Below are positions 46,714-57,239 of a DNA stretch of 64,000 nt, piece by piece; position 1 is the stretch's first letter; every line of letters starts with the position of its first letter. A program made the translations under genes and the position numbers. Below the pieces are notes generated by a model that had not been told where the DNA came from, did not search any database, and was given only the letters and a program-made list of their open reading frames with translations. The stretch comes from Pseudomonas vanderleydeniana (GTDB taxonomy: Bacteria; Pseudomonadota; Gammaproteobacteria; Pseudomonadales; Pseudomonadaceae): assembly GCF_014268755.2 (NCBI RefSeq), contig NZ_CP077093.1, positions 248,001-312,000 of the forward strand. Reading direction: 5' to 3'.

Positions 46714-47600
46714 CCGGTGAACGGCGGCGCCAGGCGATCTGGCGCGACTATCTGGAACTGACCAAGCCCAAGGTGGTGGTGCTGATGCTGATCACGTCAG
46801 TGGTCGGCATGTTTCTCGCCACTCGCGCCGGGGTGCCGTGGCCGGTGCTGGTGTTCGGCAACCTCGGCATCGGCCTGTGCGCGGCCGGTGCGGCGGCGGT
46901 CAATCATGTGGTGGACCGGCGCATCGATGCGGTGATGGCCCGGACCCACAAGCGCCCGCTTGCCGAGGGGCGCGTCTCGCCACCGGCGGCACTGGCCTTC
47001 GCCCTACTGCTGGCGGTGCTCGGCCAGGCCCTGCTGCTGGCCTTCACGAATCCGCTGACGGCCTGGCTGACCCTGGCTTCGCTGCTTGGCTACGCGGTGA
47101 TCTACACCGGCTTTCTCAAGCGTGCCACGCCGCAGAACATCGTCATCGGCGGCCTGGCCGGCGCGGCCCCGCCACTGTTGGGTTGGGTCGCGGCCACCGG
47201 GCACATGAGCGCCGAGCCGCTGCTGCTGGTGCTGATCATCTTCGCCTGGACCCCGCCGCACTTCTGGGCCCTGGCGATCCATCGCAAGGAAGAGTACGCC
47301 AAGGCCGACATCCCGATGCTGCCGGTGACCCATGGCGAGCACTACACCAAGGTGCACATCCTGCTGTACACCTTCGCCCTGCTGGCGGTCAGCCTGCTAC
47401 CCTTCGTGATCCACATGAGCGGCACGCTTTACCTGGTCTGTGCCCTGGCGCTGGGCGCGCGCTTCCTGCAATGGGCCTGGCTGCTGTACCGTGGCAGCCG
47501 GCCGCATGCGGCGATCGACACCTTCAAGTACTCTATCTGGTACCTGTTCCTGTTGTTCATCGCGCTGCTCGTCGATCACTACCTACTGTTGAATCTATGA
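46701..47600 (+). CDS. ctaB: Protohaem IX farnesyltransferase (haem O synthase)
   Basis: 299 residues, UbiA-family membrane prenyltransferase with the aspartate-rich motif [15 protein letters not shown] (about 68-82) and [12 protein letters not shown]. Makes haem O, the substrate of CtaA. ATG 46701 follows AAGGGAGA and overlaps the ctaA end; the stop overlaps the sco start (ATGA). Confidence 0.95.
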   Translation: MATVTGERRRQAIWRDYLELTKPKVVVLMLITSVVGMFLATRAGVPWPVLVFGNLGIGLCAAGAAAVNHVVDRRIDAVMARTHKRPLAEGRVSPPAALAFALLLAVLGQALLLAFTNPLTAWLTLASLLGYAVIYTGFLKRATPQNIVIGGLAGAAPPLLGWVAATGHMSAEPLLLVLIIFAWTPPHFWALAIHRKEEYAKADIPMLPVTHGEHYTKVHILLYTFALLAVSLLPFVIHMSGTLYLVCALALGARFLQWAWLLYRGSRPHAAIDTFKYSIWYLFLLFIALLVDHYLLLNL

Positions 47601-48232
47601 CTCGAATCCAGAAAACCGTCTTCATCCTCGTCGCCCTGGTGGCCCTGGTCCTGGGGCTGACCGTCAACAAGGTGCTCAATGGCAAGGGCCAGGGCGATAC
47701 CACCGCCCTGATCGATGCCGGCATCATCCTGCTGCCGCAGAGCCGTACGCTGCCGGACGTGAAGATGACCGACCAGGACGGCCAGCCGGTGCAGGTCGAC
47801 CAGCTCAAGGGCAAGTGGACGCTGCTGTTCTTCGGCTACACCTTCTGCCCGGACATCTGCCCGACCACCCTGGCGCAGCTGCGGCAGATCAAGAGCGAGC
47901 TGCCCAAGGAGGCGGTGGACAAGCTGCAGGTCATCCTGGTGAGCGTCGACCCCAACCGGGACAACCCCAAGCAGCTCAAGCAGTACCTGGGCTATTTCGA
48001 TCCGCAGTTTCGCGGGCTGACGGCGGGTTCGATCGAGGACCTGCAGAAGCTGGCGAACGCGGTGAGCATCCCGTTCATCCCGGCCGACACCAGCAAGCCG
48101 AACTACACGGTCGACCACAGCGGCAACCTTGCGATCGTCGGGCCTGATGGCAACCAGCGTGGCTTCATCCGTGCGCCGTTGAACAACCAGAAGCTGGTGG
48201 CGCAGTTGCCGAGCATGCTCAAGCGCAACTAG
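47597..48232 (+). CDS. SCO1/SenC copper chaperone for CuA
   Basis: 211 residues: N-terminal membrane anchor (about 7-25) and thioredoxin-fold domain with C84-PDI-C88 and the copper His in [15 protein letters not shown] (about 172). Inserts copper into the CuA centre of CoxB. Start ATG overlaps the ctaB stop; it ends the cox operon, and a long hairpin follows. Confidence 0.95.
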   Translation: MTRIQKTVFILVALVALVLGLTVNKVLNGKGQGDTTALIDAGIILLPQSRTLPDVKMTDQDGQPVQVDQLKGKWTLLFFGYTFCPDICPTTLAQLRQIKSELPKEAVDKLQVILVSVDPNRDNPKQLKQYLGYFDPQFRGLTAGSIEDLQKLANAVSIPFIPADTSKPNYTVDHSGNLAIVGPDGNQRGFIRAPLNNQKLVAQLPSMLKRN

Positions 48233-48247
48233 TGCTGTGGCCTTGAG

Positions 48248-48350
48248 GGCCTCTTCGCGGGCAAGCCCTGCTCCTACAGTTGGGGGCGGGCGCGGAGTCC
48301 AGGTACGACACAAACCCTGTAGGAGCCGGGGCTTGCCCGCGAAGAGGCCC
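48248..48350. repeat. REP pair after the cox operon
   Basis: CTCTTCGCGGGCAAGCCC and its inverted arm GGGCTTGCCCGCGAAGAG, each joined to CTCCTACAG/CTGTAGGAG, about 50 bp apart. A likely bidirectional 3' hairpin for sco and the VOC gene. Confidence 0.9.
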
Positions 48351-48367
48351 CAAAGGCCACCGCCAGG

Positions 48368-48793
48368 CTATTTCGCGAACAACTGCCCGATATCCTTGAA
48401 CGCCTTGAACTCCAGCGCATTACCGCAGGGATCGAGCAGGAACATGGTCGCCTGCTCGCCCACCTGGCCCTTGAAGCGCACGTAGGGTTCGATCACGAAC
48501 CGGGTCTGCCGGGCACGCAGCCGCTCGGCCAGCGCTTCCCATTCTTCCCAGCCCAACACCACGCCAAAATGCGGGACCGGCACGTCGTGGCCGTCCACCG
48601 GGTTGCTCATGGCCTGTTCCTGGGCGGCGGTCCGGGCCTGGTAGTGGATCACCAACTGGTGGCCGAAGAAGTCGAAGTCGACCCAGTGGTCGCTGCTGCG
48701 CCCTTCCGGGCAGCCGAACACCTCACCGTAGAAGCGCCGGGCCGCAGCCAGGTCATGGACAGGAATTGCCAGATGAAAGGGAGAAAGCGCCAT
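48368..48793 (-). CDS. VOC-family (glyoxalase/dioxygenase fold) protein
   Basis: 141 residues from ATG 48793. Two beta-alpha-beta-beta-beta modules: [17 protein letters not shown] at the start and [16 protein letters not shown] at the end. Candidate metal ligands H7 and the terminal Glu of LEFK. The subfamily is common and substrate unknown. Divergent from the LysR gene with 144 bp between starts, so the LysR protein may control it. Confidence 0.87.
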   Translation of the reverse strand: MALSPFHLAIPVHDLAAARRFYGEVFGCPEGRSSDHWVDFDFFGHQLVIHYQARTAAQEQAMSNPVDGHDVPVPHFGVVLGWEEWEALAERLRARQTRFVIEPYVRFKGQVGEQATMFLLDPCGNALEFKAFKDIGQLFAK

Positions 48794-48937
48794 GGCGGAT
48801 ACCAACCGTAAGAAGTGAGCTTTCAGTCTAGAGACGATTATTTTGTTGAAAAGCGCATATTCTTGCCGGCGAGCCCAAATTATTTTGTCGTATCCTGCCC
48901 TCCCCGATCTGTTCCCTTCCACCGCCGGACGAGCCCG

Positions 48938-49792
48938 ATGCTGCGAGAACTCAAGACTTTCATCCGCGTGGCCCGAGAGGGCACCTTCGTCGCCGCCGGG
49001 CAGCAGCTGGGGCTGACCCAGTCGGCGGTCAGCGCGCAGATGCGGGTGCTGGAGCAGCACCTCGGCGTACGCCTGTTCGACCGCAGCGGTCGAGCGGCCG
49101 TGCTGAATGCCGCCGGGCGCCATGCGCTGCCGCTGGCCGAGCAGATCCTCAGCCTGTATGGCGCGATGGCGTTGCCGACCGCAGCGGCGGAGTGGCAGGG
49201 CGAGCTGCGCATCGGCGCCATTGCCACGGTACAGACCGGCCTGCTGCCACAGGCCCTGCCGAGGTTTCGCGAGGCGGCGCCACGGGTCGACCTGAAGCTG
49301 GTCCCCGGGGTCTCGCTCAACCTGCTGAGCCAGATCGACGCCGGGGAACTGGACCTGGCGTTGCTGATCAAGCCGCCGTTCGAACTGCCCAAGGAGTTGC
49401 TGGCGATTCCCCTGGCCAGCGAGGCCTTCGTATTGATCGCGCCCCGGCAGGTCGCGGGCGACGACCCGCGGCAACTGCTCGCCGAGCAGCCGTTCGTGCG
49501 TTATGACCGGGGTTCGTTCGGTGGGCGGCTGGTCAGCCAGTTCCTGCGCGAGCAACGGATCCAGGTGCGTGATGTGCTGGAGCTGGACGAGATCGAGGCG
49601 ATTGCGCGGATGGTCGAATGCGGGCTGGGAGTGTCGCTGGTGCCCAGGGCCGGGCTTTGGCTGCAGCGCGTGGATCAGTTGCGGGTCATCGAGCTGGGTG
49701 AGCTGACCTTCGAGCGTCAGCTGATCGCGGTATTGCGTCGCGCCCAGCGCCAGCCGGCCCTGGATTGCCTGCTGGAGTGCCTGCAGGCCTGA
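48938..49792 (+). CDS. LysR-family regulator
   Basis: 284 residues from ATG 48938 (the open frame continues upstream but only [20 protein letters not shown] looks like a LysR start). Helix-turn-helix at about 1-62 ([20 protein letters not shown]). Effector unknown. Divergent from the VOC gene, its most likely target. Followed by repeats and the convergent methionine transporter. Confidence 0.88.
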   Translation: MLRELKTFIRVAREGTFVAAGQQLGLTQSAVSAQMRVLEQHLGVRLFDRSGRAAVLNAAGRHALPLAEQILSLYGAMALPTAAAEWQGELRIGAIATVQTGLLPQALPRFREAAPRVDLKLVPGVSLNLLSQIDAGELDLALLIKPPFELPKELLAIPLASEAFVLIAPRQVAGDDPRQLLAEQPFVRYDRGSFGGRLVSQFLREQRIQVRDVLELDEIEAIARMVECGLGVSLVPRAGLWLQRVDQLRVIELGELTFERQLIAVLRRAQRQPALDCLLECLQA

Positions 49793-49805
49793 AACGGCCC
49801 GCGCT

Positions 49806-49912
49806 GATCGTTCCCACGCTCGGCGTGGGAATGCCTCCCTGGACGCTCGGCGTCCGCTTTTGTGACGCAGAGCGTCACCGGCTGCATTCCCACGCGGAGC
49901 GTGGGAACGATC
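49806..49912. repeat. 107-bp palindromic element, copy 2
   Basis: GATCGTTCCCACGCTCGGCG ... GAGCGTGGGAACGATC with inner GGACGCTCGGCGTCC and TGACGCAGAGCGTCA pairs. It is followed at 49927-50074 by a REP unit of the 7.0 kb type with a longer centre; together they fill the 291 bp gap to metQ. Confidence 0.9.
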
Positions 49913-49926
49913 GGCATGAGCGGTGT

Positions 49927-50074
49927 CGTGGCGAGCGGGCTTGTCGGAACGCCGCACCGCCGCGCTGGGCTGCGAGGCAGCCCTCAAACCGATGATCGCG
50001 GTGTGTCATGTGGAGCAGAGTGATCGGTTTTGCGGCTGCTTCTCAGCCGAGCGCGGGCAAGCCCGCTCGCCACA
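49927..50074. repeat. REP unit of the 7.0 kb type, variant centre
   Basis: Arms GTGGCGAGCGGGCTTGTCGG and CAAGCCCGCTCGCCAC. The inner part has GGGCTGCGAGGCAGCCC and an AAACCGATGATCGC / GTGATCGGTTTT pair in place of the usual GGGGCGC arms. Confidence 0.85.
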
Positions 50075-50083
50075 AGGCAAAGG

Positions 50084-50857
50084 TCAGAACGCCGGAACGA
50101 TCGAGCCCTTGTACTTCTCGAGGATGAACGCCTTCACTTCCGGGCTGTGCAGCGCGGTAACCAGCTTCTTCATGGCATCCGAATCCTTGTCGTCCGGACG
50201 GCCTACCAGGATGTTCACGTACGGCGAGTCCTTGCCTTCGATGAACAGCGCGTCCTTGGCCGGATCGAGCTTGGCTTCCAGCGCGTAGTTGGTGTTGATC
50301 AGCGCCAGGTCGACCTGGGTCAGCACGCGTGGGATGGTCGCCGCTTCCAGTTCACGGAACTTCAGGTCTTTCGGGTTCTCGGCAATGTCCTTCGGCGTCG
50401 ACAGGATGTTGTGCGCGTCCTTGAGCTTGATCAGGCCGGCCTTCTCCAGCACCAGCAGCGCGCGGCCACCGTTGGTGGCGTCGTTCGGGATCACCACGGT
50501 GGCGCCACCGGGCAGGTCTTCGAGCTTCTTGTACTTGTTGGAGTAGGCGCCCAGCGGCTCGATGTGCACACCGGCAACGCTGACCAGGTGGGTGCCCTTG
50601 GACTTGTTGAACTCATCCAGGTACGGCTGGTGCTGGAAGAAGTTGGCGTCCAGGCGCTTCTCGGCCACCTGTACGTTGGGCTGCACGTAGTCGGTGAAGA
50701 CCTTGATCTTCAGGTCCACGCCTTCCTTGGCCAGGGTTGGTTTGACGAATTCGAGGATTTCCGCGTGTGGTACCGGGCTGGCGGCCACGCTCAGGGTTTC
50801 CGCTGCGTGAGCGGAGAACGCCGCGACGGCGGCGAAGGCAGCGATCAGTTTTTTCAT
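50084..50857 (-). CDS. metQ: Methionine ABC transporter substrate-binding protein (MetQ/NlpA)
   Basis: 257 residues. Signal peptide (about 1-18) ends AHA with no lipobox cysteine, so this member is probably a soluble periplasmic protein rather than a lipoprotein. Family regions YVQPNVQVAEKRLDANFFQH and ATNGGRALLVLEKAGLI are present. Binds D- or L-methionine. It lies 90 bp downstream of metI in the metN-metI-metQ order. Confidence 0.93.
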   Translation of the reverse strand: MKKLIAAFAAVAAFSAHAAETLSVAASPVPHAEILEFVKPTLAKEGVDLKIKVFTDYVQPNVQVAEKRLDANFFQHQPYLDEFNKSKGTHLVSVAGVHIEPLGAYSNKYKKLEDLPGGATVVIPNDATNGGRALLVLEKAGLIKLKDAHNILSTPKDIAENPKDLKFRELEAATIPRVLTQVDLALINTNYALEAKLDPAKDALFIEGKDSPYVNILVGRPDDKDSDAMKKLVTALHSPEVKAFILEKYKGSIVPAF

Positions 50858-50947
50858 CGAACGACTCCATGTGGGATGCCGCTTGGCATCTGCCGGCCCC
50901 GGGGCCGGCGATCAGTAGGTTGCGAAAGCGTTTTGGGGTGTTGCCCG

Positions 50948-51622
50948 TTACTTGCGGGAGAACCGCGCCACGAGCTTGTCGCCGATGGTCTGCAGGACCT
51001 GCACCAGCACCACCAGCATGACCACGGTGACCAGCATCACATCGTTCTGGAACCGCTGGTAACCATAGCGGATTGCCAGGTCGCCGAGGCCGCCGGCACC
51101 GACCACGCCGGCCATGGCGGTATAGCCTACCAGGGTGATGGTGGTCACGGTGATCGCCGCCAGGATACCCGGACGGGCTTCCGGCAGCAGCGCATTGAAG
51201 ACGATCTGGCGGGTGGTCGCGCCCATGGCCTGGGTCGCCTCGATGATGCCGCGGTCGACCTCGCGCAGCGCGGTCTCCACCAGGCGGGCGAAGAACGGTG
51301 CGGCGCCGATCACCAGCGGCGGAATGGCGCCGGCCACGCCCAGCGAGGTGCCGGTGAGGAACACGGTGGTGGGGATCAGTACGATCAGCAGGATGATGAA
51401 CGGCAGCGAACGCACCACGTTGACCACGAACGACAGCGCCGAATAGGTCGGCTTGTGCTCGAGCAACTGGCGCGGGCTGCACAGGAACAGCAGCACGCCC
51501 AGCGGCAGGCCGAGCAGGACGGTGAACAGCAGCGAGCCGCCGAGCATCATCATGGTGTCGCCGGTGGCCTCCCAGATGTCCGACCAGTCGATGTTGGCGA
51601 AGAAACTCAGGAACAGGTCCAT
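50948..51622 (-). CDS. metI: Methionine ABC transporter permease
   Basis: 224 residues, five membrane segments, with the EAA-type coupling loop around ALREVDRGIIEATQAMGAT. The ATG overlaps the metN stop by one base. Confidence 0.95.
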   Translation of the reverse strand: MDLFLSFFANIDWSDIWEATGDTMMMLGGSLLFTVLLGLPLGVLLFLCSPRQLLEHKPTYSALSFVVNVVRSLPFIILLIVLIPTTVFLTGTSLGVAGAIPPLVIGAAPFFARLVETALREVDRGIIEATQAMGATTRQIVFNALLPEARPGILAAITVTTITLVGYTAMAGVVGAGGLGDLAIRYGYQRFQNDVMLVTVVMLVVLVQVLQTIGDKLVARFSRK

Positions 51623-52629
51623 CAGCGCAGTACCTCCATATGGACGTCAGCCGCGGTGAAGCGGGCGAAGGCGGCGTCCAGGTCGCCGCCGGTGATGGCC
51701 AGCGTCAGTTGCCCATACGGGGTGTCCTTGATGCGGTCGATGCGCCCGGCCAGGATGCTGTAGTCGACGCCGGTTTCGCGGGCCACCGTACCCAGCAGCG
51801 GCGCGTAGGTGGCCTCGCCCTGGAAGGTCAGGCGCACGATGCGCCCCGGTACGTGGGCGAAGTCGTTGCGCTGCTCGTTCTCGTCGACCTGCTCGTCTTC
51901 CTGGACGAAACGCCGGGTGGTCGGGTGCTTGGGGTGGAGGAACACCTCGGCCACCGGGCCCTGCTCGACGATCACGCCGGCGTCCATCACGCCGACCACG
52001 TCGCAGACGCGGCGGATCACGTCCATCTCGTGGGTGATCAGGACGATGGTCAGTTTCAGTTCGCGGTTGATCTCGGCCAGCAGTTGCAGGACCGAGGCGG
52101 TGGTCTGTGGGTCGAGGGCGCTGGTGGCCTCGTCGCACAGCAGGATCTTCGGCTTGGTCGCCAGGGCGCGGGCGATGCCGACGCGCTGCTTCTGCCCACC
52201 GGACAGTTGCGACGGGTACTTCTTGGCATGGTCGGCCAGGCCGACGCGTTGCAGCAGTTCGGCGACGCGCTGGTCGATCTCCCGGCGGGACAGTTCACCG
52301 GCCAGGGTCAGCGGCAGCGCGACGTTGTCGGCGACGGTCTTGGAGGCCAGCAGGTTGAAGTGCTGGAAGATCATCCCGACCTGCTGGCGGAAACGCCGCA
52401 GGCCATTGGCGTCGAGCGCGGTGACTTCTTCGCCGTCGACGACGATCTTGCCGCCGCTGGGCGCTTCCAGGCGGTTGATCAGGCGCAGCAGGGTACTTTT
52501 ACCGGCGCCGGAATGGCCGATCAGGCCGAACACCTGGCCAGCCTCGACACGCAGGTGGGTCGAGTGCAGGGCGGGAATTTCCTTACCGGCGACCCGGTAG
52601 GTTTTATGGACGTTATGAAACTCGATCAC
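51622..52629 (-). CDS. metN: Methionine ABC transporter ATP-binding protein
   Basis: 335 residues. Walker [10 protein letters not shown] (about 38-46), signature LSGGQKQRV, Walker [15 protein letters not shown]-terminal NIL/ACT-like regulatory domain (about 265-335), which in E. coli binds methionine and shuts the transporter. First gene of the metNIQ operon; divergent from katE across 253 bp. A TAGCC/GGCTA inverted pair at about 52690-52713 in that gap is a possible operator. Confidence 0.96.
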   Translation of the reverse strand: MIEFHNVHKTYRVAGKEIPALHSTHLRVEAGQVFGLIGHSGAGKSTLLRLINRLEAPSGGKIVVDGEEVTALDANGLRRFRQQVGMIFQHFNLLASKTVADNVALPLTLAGELSRREIDQRVAELLQRVGLADHAKKYPSQLSGGQKQRVGIARALATKPKILLCDEATSALDPQTTASVLQLLAEINRELKLTIVLITHEMDVIRRVCDVVGVMDAGVIVEQGPVAEVFLHPKHPTTRRFVQEDEQVDENEQRNDFAHVPGRIVRLTFQGEATYAPLLGTVARETGVDYSILAGRIDRIKDTPYGQLTLAITGGDLDAAFARFTAADVHMEVLR

Positions 52630-52882
52630 GTAGCGAACCTTGTGGGGCGCAATGGAAAGGGGTCAGCGGTTAGCCGGGCGCGCATTTTAGCCTGTCCGTA
52701 TAGAGGCTATTAGCATTTATTTCGCATGCAACCTGCAATTTGGCAATAACACGATCAGTGGTCAGAAAAAAGGAACGGCCTTGGAGCACGGGCAGTCACT
52801 CGTTAGGCATGTCGAATCCTGATCCCGGGATCCTGCCGATTAACGGCATGTTTCCGGCGACCGTAACCGAGGAATCTGTCTG

Positions 52883-55021
52883 ATGAGTACCAAGAAACCT
52901 ACGGCCACCCAGAGCCAACTGGCTGGAACCGATACGCTGGATCGCGGCAACACCAATGACAAGCTGCAAAGCCTGGAGCCGTTTCGCTCCGACGCCACCG
53001 GGCAGGCACTGCGGACCAACCAGGGGGTCAAGGTCGCCGACAACCAGAACAGCCTGAAAGCCGGCGCACGCGGGCCTTCACTGCTGGAAGACTTCATCAT
53101 GCGTGAAAAGATCACGCATTTCGACCATGAGCGGATCCCCGAGCGCATCGTGCATGCGCGGGGCACCGCCGCCCATGGCTACTTCCAGGCCTACGAGAGC
53201 CACGCGGCGTTGACCAAGGCCGGCTTTCTCCAGGACCCCGGGCGCAAGACCCCGGTGTTCGTGCGCTTCTCCACGGTACAGGGGCCGCGGGGCTCCGGCG
53301 ACACGGTGCGCGACATTCGCGGGTTTGCGGTGAAATTCTTCACCGAGGAAGGCAACTTCGACCTGGTCGGCAACAATGTGCCGGTCTTTTTCATCCAGGA
53401 CGCGATCAAGTTCCCCGACTTCGTCCATGCGGTAAAACCCGAGCCGCATAACGAAATCCCCACCGGCGGCTCGGCCCACGATACCTTCTGGGACTTCGTC
53501 TCGCTGGTGCCGGAGTCGGCCCACGCGGTGATCTGGGCGATGTCCGACCGGGCGATTCCACGCAGCCTGCGAAGCATGCAGGGCTTTGGCGTGCACACGT
53601 TCCGCCTGGTCGATGCCGAGGGCGGTTCGCGTTTCGTCAAGTTTCACTGGCGGCCCAGTGTCGGGACCTGTTCGCTGGTCTGGGACGAAGCGCAGAAGCT
53701 GGCGGGCAAGGACACCGATTTCCATCGGCGCGACCTCTGGGAGTCGATCGAAAGCGGCGACTACCCCGAGTGGGAGCTGGGCGTGCAGGTCATCGCCGAG
53801 GAGGACGAGCACGGTTTCGACTTCGATATCCTCGACCCGACCAAGCTGGTTCCCGAGGAGTTGGTGCCGATCACGCCGCTGGGCAAGATGGTGCTCAACC
53901 GCAATCCCGACAACTTCTTCGCTGAAACCGAGCAGGTCGCCTTCTGCCCCGGGCACATCGTGCCGGGGATCGACTTCTCCAACGACCCGCTGCTGCAGGG
54001 CCGGCTGTTTTCCTACACCGATACCCAGATCAGCCGCCTGGGTGGGCCGAACTTCCATGAGTTGCCGATCAACCGGCCGCTGGCGCCCTTCCACAGCAGC
54101 CAGCGCGATGCCCAGCACCGTTCGGTGATCGACCGGGGGCGGGCGTCCTACGAGCCCAACTCGATCGATGGCGGCTGGCCCCGGGAAACCCCTCCAGCGG
54201 CCCGCGACGGTGGCTTCGAGAGTTATCCCGAGCGGATCGATGCGGCCAAGATCCGCCAGCGCAGCGAGTCCTTCTCCGACCACTTCTCCCAGGCCCGGTT
54301 GTTCTTCAACAGCATGAGCAAGCCCGAGAAGGAGCACATCATCGCCGCCTACAGTTTCGAGCTGGGCAAGGTCGAGCGTGAACATATCCGCGCCCGGCAG
54401 GTGAACGAGATTCTTGCCAACATCGACCTGGAACTGGCCGCGCGGGTTGCCGCCAACCTCGGGCTGCCGGCGCCGCAGGCGGGTACGGTGGCGCCGCGCA
54501 AGACCGCGCTGGAGCAATCGCCGGCGCTGAGCCAGGCGAACCTGCTGGCCGGGAATATCAAGACACGCAAGGTGGCGATTCTTGCGGCGAATGGCGTCGA
54601 TGGTGCGGCGATCGAGGCAGTGCAGAAGCTATTGGAAACGGAAGGTGCCCATGCGCGGCTGCTTGGCCCGACGTCGGCGGCGATTACCATGGCTGGCGGT
54701 GCTAGCCTGGCGGTGGATGCCTCGATGGAGGGCCTGCCGTCGGTGGCGTTCGATGCGGTGTACGTGCCGGGCGGGGCCGAGTCGGTCAAGGCGCTCGGCG
54801 GTAACGGCGTGGCGCTGCATTACCTGCTGGAGGCCTACAAGCACCTCAAGCCGATCGCCGTGCATGGGGACGCCGAGCCGTTGCTTGAGAAGCTGCACCT
54901 ACAGGCGGACGCGGGGTTGGTAGTGGGCAGTGATGCCAAGGCGTTGAAGGCCTTCATCGCGGCGCTGGCCGGGCACCGGGTCTGGGAGCGGGAGGAACGG
55001 GCAAAGGCTGTGCCGGCCTGA
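52883..55021 (+). CDS. katE: Catalase HPII
   Basis: 712-residue large-subunit monofunctional catalase. Catalytic H91 ([11 protein letters not shown]) and N164 (VGNNVPVFF), proximal haem Tyr in LFSYTDTQ (near 378), and the C-terminal class I glutamine-amidotransferase-like domain of large catalases (about 560-712). It decomposes H2O2 in stationary phase. The last 28 codons plus the following palindrome are repeated twice downstream (see repeat). Confidence 0.97.
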   Translation: MSTKKPTATQSQLAGTDTLDRGNTNDKLQSLEPFRSDATGQALRTNQGVKVADNQNSLKAGARGPSLLEDFIMREKITHFDHERIPERIVHARGTAAHGYFQAYESHAALTKAGFLQDPGRKTPVFVRFSTVQGPRGSGDTVRDIRGFAVKFFTEEGNFDLVGNNVPVFFIQDAIKFPDFVHAVKPEPHNEIPTGGSAHDTFWDFVSLVPESAHAVIWAMSDRAIPRSLRSMQGFGVHTFRLVDAEGGSRFVKFHWRPSVGTCSLVWDEAQKLAGKDTDFHRRDLWESIESGDYPEWELGVQVIAEEDEHGFDFDILDPTKLVPEELVPITPLGKMVLNRNPDNFFAETEQVAFCPGHIVPGIDFSNDPLLQGRLFSYTDTQISRLGGPNFHELPINRPLAPFHSSQRDAQHRSVIDRGRASYEPNSIDGGWPRETPPAARDGGFESYPERIDAAKIRQRSESFSDHFSQARLFFNSMSKPEKEHIIAAYSFELGKVEREHIRARQVNEILANIDLELAARVAANLGLPAPQAGTVAPRKTALEQSPALSQANLLAGNIKTRKVAILAANGVDGAAIEAVQKLLETEGAHARLLGPTSAAITMAGGASLAVDASMEGLPSVAFDAVYVPGGAESVKALGGNGVALHYLLEAYKHLKPIAVHGDAEPLLEKLHLQADAGLVVGSDAKALKAFIAALAGHRVWEREERAKAVPA

Positions 55022-55622
55022 CAGCTGATTCGCGGGCAAGCCGGACTGCTACAGCGCCGATCGTTCCCACGCTCCGCGTGGGAATGCCTCTCCGGACGCT
55101 CGGCGTCCGCTCTTGTGACGCAGAGCGACACGGGCTGCGTTCCCACGCGGAGCGTGGGTACGATCGATAGGCGTTGAAGGCCTTCATCGCGGCGCTGGCC
55201 GGGTCTCGGGTCTGGGAGCGGGAGGAACGGGCTAAGGCCGTGCCGGCCTGACAGCTGATTCGCGGGCAAGCCGGACTGCTACGGCGCCGATCGTTCCCAC
55301 GCTCCGCGTGGGAATGCCTCTCCGGACGCTCGGCGTCCGCTCTTTTGACGCAGAGCGACACGGGCTGCGTTCCCACGCGGAGCGTGGGTACGATCGATCA
55401 CTCAAGTCTTTCATTGCTGCGCAGGGCGGGCATCGGGTCTGGGAGCGGGAGGAACGGGCCAAGGCCGTGCTGGCCTGACAGCTGATTCGCGGGCAAGCCG
55501 GGCTGCTACGGCGCCGATCGTTCCCACGCTCCGCGTGGGAATGCCTCTCCGGACGCTCAGCGTCCGCTCTTGTGACTCAGAGCGACATGGGCTGCGTTCC
55601 CACGCGTAGCGTGGGAACGATC
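54939..55622. repeat. Tandem triplication of the katE 3' end with a palindromic element
   Basis: Three units of about 230, 227 and 225 bp. Unit 1 is the true katE end ([20 protein letters not shown] then AKAVPA, stop). Unit 2 (from 55169) repeats it with [16 protein letters not shown]. Unit 3 (from about 55398) encodes [20 protein letters not shown] then AKAVLA. Each then has GCGGGCAAGCCGG and a 107-bp palindrome (55059-55165, 55289-55395, 55516-55622). Units 2 and 3 have no start codon in frame and are not genes. This covers most of the 675 bp to the next gene; 55623-55696 shows nothing else. Confidence 0.95.
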
Positions 55623-55696
55623 GACAGTCCTGCAGAGCACGCGAGCTTTTGTGGGAGGCGGCCGGGCGGCGCTCCGCTTGCTGGCGCTCGGCGATC

Positions 55697-56413
55697 TCAG
55701 GGCTTGCGCGGACTCAGCACGACCTGGGCCTTCACCTTGCGGTCGATCTGCTTGTCGATCTTCAGGTCGAAGTTCGGATCGAGCTTCTTCACCCGCTTGC
55801 CCAGCAGGGTCGCAAGCCACGGGTAATCCTGGGTCCGTGGTACCTGGAAGGTCACCGCGCACTGGTAATTGACCGCGTCCGCCGCCAGCGCATCCATCTG
55901 CTTGCGCAGCAGCGCGATGTCCTGGATGTTCAGGGCGATGGTGCTGCTTTCGGCGCTCGGGTCGATCAGCCTGGCCGCCGGCCTGGCTTCGGCAGCCTGA
56001 AGCTCGGCCTCGGCCTTCTCCAGCTCGGCCTTGCGTGCCTGGGCGATGGCGCCGTTGACACCACCGGTCAGCGCCGGGGCCTTGGGCATCAGCGCGCGGG
56101 CGCGGCTCAGGGCGGTGGCAGCGGCATTGACGTCACCCTTCTGCAGCACGATCTGGCTGCGCTGCAGGTAGGCTTCGGCCAGTTGCCGCTGGTACTGGAC
56201 CAACTGCGGGTCGTCCGCGGACTGCGCCTGCAAGGCAGCCAGCTGGTCCTCGGCGGTGGCCAGTTCGTTGCTGTTGATGCTCTGTTCCAGCGCGGCAATC
56301 GCCGTGGCCCGCGCATCGGGTACGGCGGTGTCGGCCGGCGGGGTGCTCTGGCAGGCACCCAACAGCAGGGAAAATGCGGCAAGGAGCAGATAACGGGAGG
56401 CGGAAAGCTTCAT
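55697..56413 (-). CDS. Lipoprotein of the znu locus (PA5502-like)
   Basis: 238 residues; lipobox LGAC (C21). A helical tetratricopeptide-like central region (about 40-145: AEDQLAALQAQSADDPQLVQ, AYLQRSQIVLQKGDVNAAAT) and a C-terminal beta region (VNYQCAVTFQVPRTQ). It lies 37 bp after znuB on the same strand, the same order as PA5502 in P. aeruginosa. Function unknown; possibly linked to zinc uptake by position only. Confidence 0.86.
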   Translation of the reverse strand: MKLSASRYLLLAAFSLLLGACQSTPPADTAVPDARATAIAALEQSINSNELATAEDQLAALQAQSADDPQLVQYQRQLAEAYLQRSQIVLQKGDVNAAATALSRARALMPKAPALTGGVNGAIAQARKAELEKAEAELQAAEARPAARLIDPSAESSTIALNIQDIALLRKQMDALAADAVNYQCAVTFQVPRTQDYPWLATLLGKRVKKLDPNFDLKIDKQIDRKVKAQVVLSPRKP

Positions 56414-56450
56414 TCCTGCGACTCTCTAATTGCGCAAAAAACGAGCAAGT

Positions 56451-57239
56451 CTACACCCCTCTGCGTGGCAGGACAAAACTCAGCAGAAACAGGCCGGCCG
56501 CAACCACCACGATGGATGGCCCGGCGGGGGTGTCCCTGAACCACGAAAGCGCCAGCCCGCCGCACACGGCAAGAACGCCCAGGAAGCTGGCGCCGAGGGC
56601 CATCTGCTCGGGCGAACGGGCATGTCGCTGGGCCGCCGCAGCCGGGATGATCAGCAGCGAGGTGATCAGCAGCACGCCGACGATCTTCATCGCCACGGCG
56701 ATCACCACCGCGATCAGCAACATCAGCGCCATGCGCAGCGTCGCCACCGGCAGGCCCTCGACGGTGGCCAGTTCCTCGTGCACGGTGATCGCCAGCAGCG
56801 GCCGCCACAGCGCGACCAGCAGCGCCAGCACCGCCGCGCTGCCGCCGAGAATCCAGGCCAGGTCGGTGCTGCTGATGGCCAGCAGGTCGCCGAACAGGTA
56901 GGCCATCAGGTCGATGCGCACTTCATGCATGAAGCTCAGCACCACCAGGCCGAGCGACAGCGTGCTCGGCGCGAGAATCCCCAGCAGTGTGTCGGAGGCC
57001 AGTGGCTGGCGCTGTTGCAGGGTGACCAGCAGCACTGCCAGCAGCAGGCAGCCAACGGTCACTGCAAGCGTCGGGCTGATGTCCAGCAGAAAGCCCAGGG
57101 CCACGCCGAGCAAGGCGGCGTGGGACAGGGTGTCACCGAAATAGGCCATGCGCCGCCAGACCACGAATGATCCCAACGGGCCCGCCACCAGTGCCAGGGC
57201 CAGGCCTGCAAGCAGGGCGTAGAGCAGAAAATCAGCCAT
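56451..57239 (-). CDS. znuB: Zinc ABC transporter permease
   Basis: 262 residues from ATG 57239, eight to nine membrane segments, ABC-3 family ([41 protein letters not shown] - each within the first 110 residues). Overlaps the znuC end by 8 bp. Imports Zn2+ with ZnuA and ZnuC. Confidence 0.95.
   Translation of the reverse strand: MADFLLYALLAGLALALVAGPLGSFVVWRRMAYFGDTLSHAALLGVALGFLLDISPTLAVTVGCLLLAVLLVTLQQRQPLASDTLLGILAPSTLSLGLVVLSFMHEVRIDLMAYLFGDLLAISSTDLAWILGGSAAVLALLVALWRPLLAITVHEELATVEGLPVATLRMALMLLIAVVIAVAMKIVGVLLITSLLIIPAAAAQRHARSPEQMALGASFLGVLAVCGGLALSWFRDTPAGPSIVVVAAGLFLLSFVLPRRGV

Noticed and set aside
55169..55480. Downstream katE-tail units read as separate small genes
   Set aside because: The frames have no start codon or ribosome site and end at the same stop as katE. 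They are duplicated gene ends.
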